From Anarhynchus alexandrinus (lineage: Eukaryota > Chordata > Aves > Charadriiformes > Charadriidae), in the NCBI GenBank assembly GCA_008711295.1, contig VUYV01000102.1, positions 2,134,622-2,198,621 of the forward strand: DNA of 64,000 nucleotides. Reading direction: 5' to 3'. Made by a program: the position numbers and the translations under genes. Positions 39,061 to 49,712 of this stretch are shown here, one piece after another. The first letter of the stretch is position 1, and each line of letters starts with the position of its first letter. Under the pieces are notes generated by a model. The model was not told where the DNA came from and made no database searches. It worked only from the letters and a program-made list of their open reading frames with translations.

Positions 39061-40846
39061 TGGATAAGAATTTGGGGACACTGTCAAGATTAGAATGGTA
39101 CAACTGGGAGTTATGTGCAGAAAGGTTTGAAATAAGTGAATCTGACAATGTGATAGTATGCACAGTGATAAATGAGACCATAGTACCAAAGACAAGAATA
39201 CAAGCACACTACTCAAACTTAAGCTCAGCAAGTTACAAGCCATCAGCCAAGACACAGTAATTATCTGTATGTTTGCTCTTCACTAGTAACACTTAATAAC
39301 ACTTTTCAATCTTACTTTGATAATGTTGTATAAATGCATTTAATTATTAAATAATCTGTTCAATGAAATATTTAGATATAATTGGTATAGATTTTGCTAG
39401 AAAAAAGTTTTATTCTAATTTTTGACAGTTTTACATGTAATTCTAAGTTGCAAGAGGTGAAAATTACATAGCAAGATGGCAAATACACAAAATGTGCTTG
39501 CTTCCAATCCACTTGCTCAAACTTGCTCTAAATACCATCCATTTCTGAGTAAAATATCAAAACACTTGAATAAAAATTAGTCTCTTTTGCAATGAGTACC
39601 TATATGTCTTTTGAACAAAATTAAAAGCATTTTTATCTTTTTTTGGCCTTTTTAATTTTAGTTTTGTTACAAGTTTTTATATAAGCTTTACTAAATATTA
39701 GAAAGAGCTTTATAAAGCTACTCCTATATTTTCAGAGACATTGGCCCCAGAAATATATTGTTTAAAATTAGTCCTAAAGAACCTGACTGATCATGAGATC
39801 ATTCTAAAAGAACATCAGTCCAATTGATTTCAATATAATTGTGAGCTTGAAGTTCAAGCTCATACGTATGTACTTGGCAGACTGGTTTCATAATCTTCAG
39901 AAAATTGCTAAATAAAGGTCAAAATCACTTAAGCATTGACTAACTTTATTGAGGTCACTCAGACGTAAACTGAAAAAAAGTACTCAGTGGAAGGGAGGTG
40001 TTTGGCTACCAATTTTTTTCCACTAGCCTCTGGATTTTGTTTCAGGATTAAAAGGCATCACTGGGTTTTCACCCAGTTATGTGCGTATAACACACATGAA
40101 TCATATTTTTCTAGACTCTGCCTAAGTTGCTAACAAAGTATTCAATCTGAAGTCTCTTTAATTAGTTCTCACTGAACAGTCCTTAAAATGTCTAAACGGT
40201 AGGGGCCTTTCTTGGCATCATCAGCAGATTATTCTCCTTAGTATGTTCCTTTAGTTTTAAACAATAATGATATTGTATATTTATTTTTATTGCTGGTATT
40301 TTTGGGGTTTTATGTTGTTTTGGTAAGTAGGTCAATACAGATCAGTCATTGGTTAGTCTGATCCCTGAGGCTTTTTTATACAGTGGATGCAGACAGATGT
40401 TGTCCAGTAGAACACTCTGACAGTAATCAGAGGTGCCTTTTGAGTTAGACACAGAGTGGAGGATATGTCAGATCTGTAAACTTGAGAATCAAAAGTTCCA
40501 GAATGATCTTCAGATGCTACAGAAAATGAAGCCTCATCAATAAATGAAAGTAGTATAATAAAAAATATGTAAACTACCTTTCATTTACAGCCTGACGCAG
40601 TGCATCTCACATTTAAGTTTTCAGAAAATTTCCACTGTTAGAAAGCTGAGGTTCTCAAGCTCCCAATTACAATGTAAATTATAACAAAAAATAACTCCTT
40701 TGTACCATGCATCCTGTGATGATATATAACTTTGATTTCAAGCTGAAATAACAGAAGAGGTGGCCAGTACCACAACTTGTACCTTTTATACTTTGCTTTA
40801 TTGAGAATGAAATATGAAGACAGAATGGTCTGAGAATTGAGGCGGA

Positions 40847-41170
40847 ATGGTGGGTACCCGTCTGCGAGGAAAGGCTGCAGCACTGGCTTGGGGGTCTGCA
40901 CCACCTACCCCAGTGGTGGCTGATGCCTCCACCCAGGTGGAGCTGATGAAGGAAGAGGCTGCAGTGCAAACCTCAGACTGCAGGAAGTGCCTAGACCTTT
41001 CACCAGGGACAAGGATAGACAGCACACCAGCCTGCAAAAGCTGTGCCCAGGCGGAGGACCTCCTGCAGCAGGTGGCTGAGCTGCAAGGGGCAGTGAGAGA
41101 GGCTGAGAAGGAGGTAGACAGATGGTTCCAAGTGCTATCTGCAGTGGATCAACAGCCCATGGCCAAATAG
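40847..41170 (+). pseudogene. CR1 ORF1, N-terminal part
   Basis: The frame starts at an ATG in a GC-rich context and encodes 107 residues. It contains two Cys pairs (CRKC near residue 46 and CKSC near 63), then AQAEDLLQQVAELQGAVREA, a heptad-like coiled coil, and EVDRWFQ. This order is that of the CR1 ORF1 nucleic-acid-binding protein, which forms the ribonucleoprotein with element RNA. A TAG ends the frame at 41168-41170, far before the normal end, and the rest of ORF1 continues in other frames. A G-rich patch follows at 41206-41219. Confidence 0.85.
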
Positions 41171-41407
41171 CCAAAAAACTCCCACACCAGCACACACAGA
41201 AGGATGGGGGGAGGGGGGGTGGTCAGTAACACAGGAGAATGAAAGCTTGTGACAGCAAGGACCAGCAGGAGGAAGAGGCTCTGCAGCGTGAAGAGGAAAG
41301 ACCCACTGCATCAGGAGAGGTGCTGGAGCTGAGTAAAGCAGCCTGATCTGCTCCCTGTATAACAACCAGTCCACATAAGAAAAGGCGACGGGTGATTCTC
41401 CTGAGAT

Positions 41408-41704
41408 GTGTGGAGGCACCCATCTGCCAACCTGATGCACTCTCTAGAGGTGTGCTTCTTACTGGGGGCTCATATCAGTGATGTCACCGAACTACCAAGC
41501 CTCATACAGTCCTCTGACTATTATCTGCTGCTGTTGTTTCATGTGGGCACCAGTGATACAGCCAGGAGCAGCCTGAGGAAGGGTCCTTCTTCCCTCCAGG
41601 GCTTTATCCCACAGTATTCTACCAAGCACATGCCTGAAGAGTCCACGGTTCCATCCAAACAAAGAGAAAACCAGGCAAGACAGCCAGGAGACCTGCATGG
41701 ATGA
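41408..41704 (+). pseudogene. CR1 ORF1, SGNH-esterase-like domain fragment
   Basis: The frame contains LLGAHISDVT and FHVGTSDTARSSL. In CR1 ORF1 the corresponding blocks are the block I-like GA-x-x-x-DVT segment and block III, normally GTND, of the SGNH/GDSL-hydrolase-like domain. Here the block III asparagine is serine (GTSD). After SSLRK at about 41575 the similarity to ORF1 stops, and the remainder of the frame (to a TGA at 41702-41704) is junction sequence and out-of-frame ORF2. The normal C-terminal half of the domain, including the catalytic Asp-His block, is absent. Confidence 0.75.
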
Positions 41705-42367
41705 ACAAGGAGCTCTTGGACAAACTCAAACTCAAAAAGGAAGCCTACAGAAGGTGGAAACAAGGACAGGTAGCCTGGGAGGAATACAGAAATTTTCCAA
41801 GCAGCCAGAGAACAGGTTAGGAAAGCTAATCTCTGATAGAATAAAATCTGGCCAAGGACATCAAGGGCATCAAGAAAAGCTTCTGTAGATATGTCGGTGA
41901 TAAAAGGAAAACTAGGGAAAATGTGGGCCCTCTCCATAAGGAAACGGGAGACCTGGTCACCCAGGGTAGGGAAAAGGCTGAGGTGCTCAATGACTTTTTT
42001 GCCTCGGTCTTCACCAGCAAGTGCTCTAGCCACACTGCCCAAGTCGCAGAAGGTAAAGGCAGGGACTGGGAAAATTATCAAAGTGCCCATTGTAGGAGAA
42101 GACCAGGTTCAAGACCACCTGGGGAACCTGAAGGTGCACAAGTCCATAAGACCTGATGAGATTCATCCATGGGTCCTGAGGAAACTGGCAGATGAAGTTA
42201 CCAAGCCACTGTCCATCATATTTGAAAAGTTGTGACAGTTTGGTGAAGTTCCCACTGACTGGAAAAGGGGAAACAACCCCCATTTTTAAATAGGGGAAAA
42301 AGGAAGACCTGGGTCAATCTCACCTCTGTGCCCAGAGCATATCCTCCTGGAAACTCTGATAAAGCAC
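41690..42367 (+). pseudogene. CR1 ORF2, linker between endonuclease and RT
   Basis: In shifting frames the segment encodes [20 protein letters not shown], then [20 protein letters not shown], then [17 protein letters not shown], then [17 protein letters not shown]. These are landmarks of the CR1 ORF2 region between the endonuclease and RT. At least one frameshift lies near 42060-42090. An in-frame TGA at 42233-42235 replaces a tryptophan codon of the FEKSWQSG landmark, and a further shift and stop follow near 42290. The endonuclease that should precede the segment is missing. Confidence 0.88.
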
Positions 42368-42800
42368 ATGGAAAATAAGGAGGTGATTGGTGACAGCCAG
42401 CATGGCTTCACTAAAGGCAAATCATGCCTGACAAATTTGGTATCCTTCCATGATGGGGTTACAGCGTTGGTGGATAAGGGAAGAGCAACTTACATCATAT
42501 ACCTGGACTTGTGCAAAATGTTTGACACTGTCCCACATGACATCCTTGTGTCTAAATTGGAGAGACATGGATTTGATGGATGGAGCATTTGGTGGAAAAG
42601 GAACTGGTTGTATGGTCGCATGCAGAGAGTTGCGGTCAACCTCTTGATATCCAAGTGGCAAGGAGAGAGGTGCAGTGTTCCTCAGTGGTCAGTACTGGGA
42701 CCAGTGCTGTTTAATATCTTTGTTGATGACGTGGATGTTGGGATTGAGTGCACCCTCAGCAAGTTTGCCGAAGACACCAAGCTCCATGGTATGTCGACAT
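42368..42800 (+). pseudogene. CR1 ORF2 reverse transcriptase domain, catalytic site altered
   Basis: The frame contains [19 protein letters not shown] (motif 2 region), [20 protein letters not shown] (motif A, first catalytic Asp retained), [15 protein letters not shown] (motif B, where the usual glycine after Gln is Trp), and [11 protein letters not shown] (motif C). Motif C in active CR1 is FADDTKL, so the first catalytic aspartate has become glutamate. A frameshift follows near 42790, just after motif C. RT made from this copy would be inactive or severely impaired even if translated. Confidence 0.9.
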
Positions 42801-43566
42801 GCTGGAGGGGAGGGATGCCATCCAGAAGGACCTGGACAGGCTGGAGAGCTGGGCCTGTGTAAACCTCATGAAGTTCAACAAGGCCAAGTACAAAGTTCTA
42901 CATGTGGGTCAGGGCAATCCCAAGCACAAATACAAGCTCAGCAGGGAATGGATTGAGGACAGCCCTGAGCAGAAGGACTTGCGGGTGTTGGTTGATGAGA
43001 AACTCAACATGAGCCAGCAATGCGTGCTCACAGCCCAGAAAGCCCACCGCATCCTGGGCTGCATCAAAAGAAGTGTGGCCAGCAGGGCAAGGGAGGTGAT
43101 TCTGCCCCTCTACTCTGGTCTCGTGAGGTCCCACCTTGACTACTGCATCTAGCTCTGGAGCCCCCAACATAGGAAAGACATGGACCTGCTGGAGCAGGTC
43201 CAGAGGAGGGCCACGAAGATGATCAGAGGGGTGGAGTACCTCTCCTATGAAGACAGGCTGAGAGAGTTGGGCTTGTTCAGCCTAGAGAAGAGAAGGCTGC
43301 AGGGAGACCTTATAGGAGCCTTCCAGTACCTAAAGGGGGCCTACAGGAAAGCTGGGGAGAGACTCTTTATCAGGGAGTGTAGTGATAGGACGAGGGATAA
43401 CTCTTTTAAACTGAAAGGCGGTAGGTTTAGATTAGATATTAGGAAGAAATTTTTCACTGTAAGGGTGATGAGACACTGGAACAGGTTACCCAGGGAAGCT
43501 GTGGAGGCCCCATCCCCAGAGGTGTTCAAGGCCAGGTTGGATGGGGCTTTGAGCAACATAGTCTGA
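42790..43566 (+). pseudogene. CR1 ORF2, C-terminal domain
   Basis: From about 42790 the frame shifts and runs to the normal stop at 43564-43566. It shows [73 protein letters not shown] and the terminal FKARLDGALSNIV. One in-frame stop (TAG at 43150-43152) replaces the glutamine of the CVQLW landmark, a C-to-T change. The domain aligns over its full length with the copy at 53610-54413. Confidence 0.92.
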
Positions 43567-43674
43567 GAGCAACGTAGTCAGAGAAGGTGTCCCTGCCTAT
43601 GGCAGGGGGGTTGGAACTAGGTGATCTTTAAGGTCACTTCCAACTCTAACCATTTTATGATTCTATGATTCTAT

Positions 43675-44570
43675 ATTTGGGGTTTTTTTATATTTTTCCC
43701 TCTCTCTTTTGTATTCAGAATACATTTAGAAAATGATACATATGAACAGTGGAGCCTTCTCCAGAAATGACTCACTTCTTTGCATGGCTCCTCTTCCAGG
43801 TAAATTACCTTTAACAGCACTAAAAATGAGAACAACTGGTTTGACAAGTTGTGAGCATATAAGCTTGCAAGTGTATTAAGAATCTGATCTACTTACTACT
43901 TCTAAAGGAAATAGGCACTGTTTTCCATTACTTCAAATGGCATATTTCTCAGACACTATACTTAAGGGAAATATACTGTAATCTCATAAAATGCCTTTTG
44001 GTCAATCCTGGACCAGGGGCTGAAAAAGAATAACTATTCACAGGCAGTACTTCAAGGCAGGATAACAAACCAGGGTCTCAGGCCTGAACATAGCAAACAC
44101 TTTGAAATGGGTAGTTTCTACTGAAAGCTAATTCTCAGAAGGCTAGTTTACAGAAAATATTTTAATTTTCACTTGGAATTATTTGTACAAAAAATTATTT
44201 TGCAAAGAAACTGTTCTCTCATTTCCACAGTGATCATAATCACATTGCTCTGAAAGCATTAATTTACTAATATTAATATCCCAAGCAGCTGTACCTCAGT
44301 CCAGGAAGAACTGAGGATAATAGCCATTTTGCCACTGTGCCTCATTGGCAATAAATAATGAAGCTCATAAACTGAAAAATCCAGATTCATGGTCACAGCA
44401 TTTGTCAATTTATTCCTCACTGTAAGTGAACATTCAGGTGAAGACTGACAATAAGGTTCATCTTTCAAAAAAGATTTGAGCTCAGAAGGCTTAAAAGACC
44501 ATTTAGCATTTGGCTTCAAAATTGTTTTTCGCACTGCATAATTCAAGATCTCACCAAAACATAAATATTG
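43675..44570. other. Non-coding stretch, nothing recognised
   Basis: AT-rich flank of the large CR1. The 95-codon minus frame at 44259-44546 has no known domain. Confidence 0.5.
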
Positions 44571-44589
44571 GAAAAGTAACGCCTCCCTG

Positions 44590-45130
44590 GGAAAATAAAG
44601 TACAGACAGATTTCTCCCCTGAAAATCTTTTCATCTGTGTCAGGGTTTGGGATCCTTGGCTAAGATTCAGCCCATGCCTAGATTTGGGGTTGGGGCTGGG
44701 AGAAAGACAGAGCCCAGAGCTCCTGTTGGTGAGGGACTGCAAAGGCACTACCAAGAGAATCAGTATGCTGCAGAAGGCAAGGTCTCATGCTTCAGTGCTC
44801 TTTGGGCTGCACAGGGACTGCCAAGGGAACTTGTCACATTGAGATATAATACTACAGTTAGAGTTACAGCCTGAAGAGAGACTGAGCACGGAGAACCATT
44901 TTTCATGAGTGTCCTAATGGATTCACAGTGGAAAGGGTAAGTTGTAAAAAGATTTCTCCCCTGAGCAAATTTTTATCTGGGCCATGGCTGGAGGTCCAGC
45001 AATTGAGAATCAACCTTAATTTTGGTTAAGTTTAAGCCTGTGGTTAGGAGAGACCCAAACGTTATTCTCCACTTGGTGCATGGCTTTCAAGGACCTTCTG
45101 CAGGATTCTTCCCCTTGTGTTAGAGTAAGC
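44590..45130 (+). repeat. Diverged duplication, spacing about 342 bp
   Basis: AGATTTCTCCCCTGA followed by AAAT, TTT and ATCTG appears at 44608 and again at 44950. Further weak parallels downstream are TTTGGGGTTGGGGCTGGGAG against a degraded TTTGGTTAAG... segment, and short GCTTTCAAGGACC-like pieces. The pattern suggests two old units of a tandem repeat, possibly of the TTGGGGTT/TTAGGGTT-bearing type seen in some sauropsid genomes (inference). The frame at 44510-44842 inside is not recognised as a gene. Confidence 0.45.
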
Positions 45131-47159
45131 ATTCTGACGCACATTTCAAATTAGTGGCATGAAATGCTAAACAGTTAAGACAGAATAACACCTAATAAAG
45201 TGTTGACATCAGTCTTCTGTTATCACCATGCAATTCTGATCACCATAGAAGACACATGGCACACTGCTCTACTAGGATGCAGCAATGTCATAAAGAAACT
45301 TAGCTATAAATGGAATCTGTACTGTATTAGTATACTTTTCCCTTAATTTACTGCAAGAATCAACCTGCCCTTGGCTGTTTTGTGTTGATAGTAGTTCTTT
45401 TTCTCTAATGAATAAATGTCAAGATAAACAGTAGTCATTAGCGTGTGTTGAAAGTGTGCAGGATTTCTGATCAACAGAATCTGAATGTATTTTAATGCAA
45501 TTAACAATTAATAAATGACTTTGGATTAGTGATAGGACAAACAGATTATGAAAAAGTTTTTGTAGTCAGTTATTTGTAGTTAAATACCTAATAGAAGTGC
45601 TGGAGTAAGCATGAGCCTTTTAAAAACCTATCCGTGAGACAAGCCTCTCTCCTTACTATGAGAAACTACAAATTGCCAGAGAAAATGGCTATTAACATTA
45701 AAATGTATTGAATACTGTGAAGAGCCGGGGAGCTGTCCAAGCAGTGGCAGCAACCATTAATCAGGGGGACCTTGCAGCGAGTTAATCTCATCTACTCAAT
45801 TATATTTGAATATCTGGATCTTTGGGGATCCAGAGCTGTGTTCACAACTCCCATTACAGTCCTAGGAGAGACCTGGCATCTCTTAACTTAGACAACATAC
45901 TATGTGTCCACAGTCATCTTAGGTCCCATAGTGTCTGAAGTAAAATCTTCTTCCCCAAAAGTGTTTTAAGTTCTAAATGAGGATCTTGAGCCTAACTTTT
46001 TGTTAGTCTCTATTAACTGCCATTGATATGGGATGGATATTATTTCTAAGGGATGGGCTTTTTCATTAATACCTTTGCCAAAAGCAAACTATATTTGCTT
46101 TGAGAATCAGGGCTAGCCCAGACTCTGATAAAAGTGAGTGTGTTAATTCAAAGAGAGACAAATAACAGCTATGTCCTGAGGTTTAAAAATGCCCTCAGAT
46201 AAATTTTGAAGTCAGAATAACTGCACGTCACATAATAATAACAAATGGCATCACTTTCCTGATCCCAAATATTCTGCTTATTTATAAAACAGATATTGCT
46301 TGCAGGTCGTATTCTTTTGCAGTGGCTGACTTGAAAATATCCTGCATAGTCAGGCAAATTAAAAAGCTCAACTTTTCTGAAACTCCTGTAGTTATTCCCA
46401 GTAGTAGGAATACTGGGTGGGTGTAGTAATGTACAAATTCAGAGGTTACTATGCAATTCCAGTTTTCTGCAAAAGCAAAGCTAACAGTATCATACTGATA
46501 TAAAAATATGTAATGAGGAAAAATTATGCTTTTCTGTTGGCAGAAGCTTCTATATAGTAAGCAGGACAAATTCTCTAGCATTTATAGTTTCCACTGTAAA
46601 TAATGAGAACTTGAAGTATTTGTTAACTTATGTTTTTTACTGAAACACTTTTTCTATTTAAAATATTCTTAAATGTTCTAATATTGACAAATATTATTTT
46701 TATAACAAGCTGCAATATTAAAGTGTTTGCCCTTCTGTAAGAAAATTATTTTTCTATAACAAGTTTCACATCTTCTGTCAATCACATAGAAAAGCTAGGG
46801 AAGGAAAGCTTTTTTCCCTATACTTACGTGTTTGATAGTTGTCCGTACAAAGTCAATGGGAAGAACTCAACTGCCTTCAGTCATGCACAGTGATTTTTCC
46901 AATGGTAAACATTACTTATGCATACAATTCCATTTTCAATTTATTTTTTTTATGCTCAGTGATTTGTGCTATCTCTGAATATTTTTTCTCACTAATCACC
47001 TAAATATCTTCAAAAGTTAAGTTATATAATTGTATTTAATAACAGTTAGATCATATATATATATATATAGTAAGCATAATTACATATTTCGGGTACCTCC
47101 CAAATGTCATTCATATATAATGCATACCCTGACACTGCAAATGTATCTATCTTAAGCCA
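45131..47159. other. Non-coding stretch, nothing recognised
   Basis: AT-rich, no exon or transposon recognised; a run of AT units lies at 47053-47069. Confidence 0.5.
47053..47069. repeat. (AT)n microsatellite
   Basis: About eight AT units between TC and AG. Confidence 0.85.
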
Positions 47160-47167
47160 AAAAAATG

Positions 47168-47240
47168 AATTTCACAAAATCAGGGAAACTTATGATTGGA
47201 AAAGATCTCACAGGACATCACTCAAGTCTCTAGTACGACA
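47168..47240 (-). mobile_element. Possible degraded CR1 3' end
   Basis: The plus strand TTTCACAAAATCAGGGAAAC followed by TGATTGGAAAAGATCTCACA resembles the reverse complement of a CR1 tail and the GGAAAAGACCTC-type block next to it. Similarity is short and patchy, so chance resemblance cannot be excluded. Confidence 0.25.
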
Positions 47241-49450
47241 GGTACTATGTGATACAATCCCTCTCATAAATATGTCATACTTAAACAACATTGGAGAGGC
47301 TGTGAAAATACAAAGTATGAATAGGAGGGACCAACTGCTAATGTGTAAACTGATAAATGTCCCTCCATGGCGCAACACATTTTAGACACAACACAAGATT
47401 TTTTCTTGCATAAACTGGTTAGATAATCCACAATAATTTTGTTTAGTATCATTCTTGATCTTCAGTTCTTGATCTTGATATTTTGGTTCAAGATGTAGCT
47501 ACCCCAAAAAAGTTTCTATATCTCTGGTCACGATACACTCTAAATCAATATTTTCTCAGCAATAACAACAACAAAACAAAAAAAAAACTCAAACAAACAA
47601 AAAAACCCAAACAAAACCAAAACCCACCCCAAACCCCAAACCCCTATAACGATGTCTAGGAAAGAGAACTAAATACAATGAGAGTGCTATTTAACAGGAA
47701 CTAAATGAAGCATTTAAAGGGCAAGAGGATTTCATGCAGGCTGTAGAGTTTTTTTGAAATGTCAGTAATAGATACTTAAAATAAAAACATGTTGCTGATC
47801 AAAGGAATTCTGAAAGAAGGAAAAAGTCACTGTGCCTGAAAGTCAGCTTAAACAGCTGAATAAGGGATCTTGATAGACATAAGAAAAAAACTTTCAAGAC
47901 AAAAATGCATACAAATTAAGAAAATTAAAAGAGCATATAAAACATGACGTTACATGTAAGTGTAAATTACAATAATGCTAAGAAAAAAAACTTTGTAAGA
48001 ACTTTCTAAACCCATAAAAAGCAATTGTTTTAAAATTTGTAACTCATCAGGAACAGAAACTTACTGCAGAGGAGAGTCTTGTCTTAGTGTGAGTTGTCTG
48101 AGAGTCAACAAGTATGTGAATGAAGTGATCTGGTACACATGCAAGGGCTTTAAAAGCCCTCAAGACTGAAATAAAAGGATAGAAAAACAGTGGAAGAACA
48201 TGAGCCATTTCCATCATGGACAGAGGTTAACAGAAATCTTGCCAGAACATTTCCCTGGGTTCTAGTCTGTTCAAGATATTAATATATGCCCTGGAAAAAA
48301 TATAGTGATAAACAATGATGTTAGAAATTTTTCAGATGATAGAAGTTGTTCAAGATAACCAAAACTGAGGCTGTTTGCAAGATGTTACAGGAATTTGTAA
48401 AGTGAGGTCTGTCACTCCCATGATGTCTAAGTTTTGCAGTTTAATGTTTGGTGGGCAGTCTGTCATTGAAATTGTTTTGGTTTGTTTTTTTCTTTTTTTA
48501 ATGGTACTGTAGCTTACCTTCTGTAGACAACTTGCCTCTCTTAGAAGATGGAGGAGTAATGACCATATTATTCTTCTGCACAGTAACTTTCCATCAAAAC
48601 TTAAACATAATACAGTTTTTCCGTTAGCCAATACACAAAATGCTTTTAAAATAATTTGTCAAAGTATGGCATTAACTTCAATCTTTAACTGCATAGTAAA
48701 ACTAATAAATGCTAGAGGAGTTTTAAGAGACTATTAAAATATTTTATCCCAGTAAAAAATGTCAGTGAGGTTGGTGAAATTGATCTTTTAGCCTACAATG
48801 AGCACTCTTACAGAACTCCACTGAAATCAGGTTTTAATATATAAATATCAGCTGTTTCAGTGGTAGTAGGTGGGACGGGTTTCTGTTTATGTCAATTAGA
48901 GTCTCCTGTGGCCTCTCATGAAAACTAAAAAGATTTGTTACTGTAGATTCTTGTATTTTCTGCTTGTAACACAGGTCTCATTAAAAACCAATTTTATTAA
49001 GTCCACTTTTGAAGAACTATCCTTTAATCATGGGTAAAATAACACACGAGTTCTATGTGCAATAAGGCTTTCTAAGATTATATGAATATCCAGATTACCT
49101 GATGCTACTGCATGTTTATCTCTGTCTCTCTAGCACTCCTCTTTTCTTGAAGGTAACTCATGAATACATTATCTAATTTCAATCAAATTTGACAGAAAGA
49201 TAGAATTACCAGCCCAAAAGCTTTATGAAAATAAGTAGCTAAAAGGATATTAATACATGAAAGACAGCATTTACTAGCTTTCCAGTGTGAAATTAGCTAT
49301 TCATCTGGTCATCCATCAGCTGGGTGGCAGCACCCAGAAGACCAATAAGCATAAGCATGTTAAGGAGCCAAAGAGACTGCATATAGCTCCAAAACAGTTG
49401 CAGTGTTTGCTGCCTTTATCTTGAGTTGCAAGGAAAGTACCAGCAAAATC
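47241..49450. other. Non-coding stretch with an A/C-rich patch
   Basis: An A/C-rich low-complexity patch lies at 47560-47645 (AACAACAACAAAAC to CCCCAAACCCC). Otherwise no gene or transposon was recognised; the 93-codon minus frame at 48350-48631 has no domain. Confidence 0.5.
47560..47645 (+). repeat. A/C-rich low-complexity tract
   Basis: The plus strand here is almost only A and C, starting with AAC triplets and ending in AAACCCC-like units. Confidence 0.8.
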
Positions 49451-49712
49451 ACTGAATCATAGAACCATTTATGTTGGAAGAGGCCCTTAAGACCGTCGAG
49501 TCCAGCCATTAACCTAACACTGCCAAGTCCACCACTAAACCGTGTGCCTAAGCACCACATCTACACTGCCTTTAAATACCTCCAGGGATGGTGACCCAAC
49601 CACTTCCCTGGGAAGCCTCTTCCAATGTTTGACAACCCTTTCATTGAAGAAAATTTTCCTAATGTCCAATCTAAACCTCCCTTGACACAACCTTAGGCCT
49701 TTTCCTAGTAGT
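49451..49712 (-). mobile_element. CR1 LINE 3' end, third subfamily
   Basis: The plus strand starts TCACTGAATCATAGAACC (degraded CR1 tail) and continues with GACCGTCGAGTCCAGCCATT, CACTGCCAAGTCCACCAC, CCTCCAGGGATGGTGACCC and CTAATGTCCAATCTAAACC. The CCATTAACCTAACACTGCCA block is diagnostic of a CR1 subfamily different from the other copies in the window. On the coding strand the 3'-most ORF2 landmarks [11 protein letters not shown] and [13 protein letters not shown] can be read in the minus frame that covers 49535-49759. The copy is 5'-truncated near 49712. Confidence 0.9.

Larger units (their letters stand above)
32281..40834. other. AT-rich non-coding stretch, no gene firmly supported
   Basis: No recognised exon or transposon. 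Items of note are listed separately: an unassigned minus-strand frame at 35295-35678, a pentanucleotide microsatellite at 38466-38515, and a purine-rich tract at 38860-39060. Other frames are short and unsupported. Confidence 0.5.
40835..43674 (+). mobile_element. CR1 LINE with ORF1 and ORF2 remnants, endonuclease deleted
   Basis: This is the largest element in the window, about 2.84 kb. In order it shows an ORF1 start with Cys pairs and a coiled coil, a piece of the ORF1 SGNH-esterase-like domain, then a sharp jump (about 41575-41690) to the ORF2 linker, RT, C-terminal domain, 3' UTR and the tail ATGATTCTATGATTCTAT at about 43657-43674. A full CR1 is about 4.5 kb, and the missing part corresponds to the end of ORF1 and the whole endonuclease of ORF2. 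The gene regions carry stops and frameshifts. A 16-bp duplication (GCAACATAGTCTGAGA with a variant copy) lies at about 43553-43584. The copy is dead. Confidence 0.95.

Noticed and set aside
41539..42090. 183-codon minus-strand frame
   Set aside because: It lies antisense to the CR1 ORF1/ORF2 junction and mirrors the codon structure of ORF2; a shadow frame.
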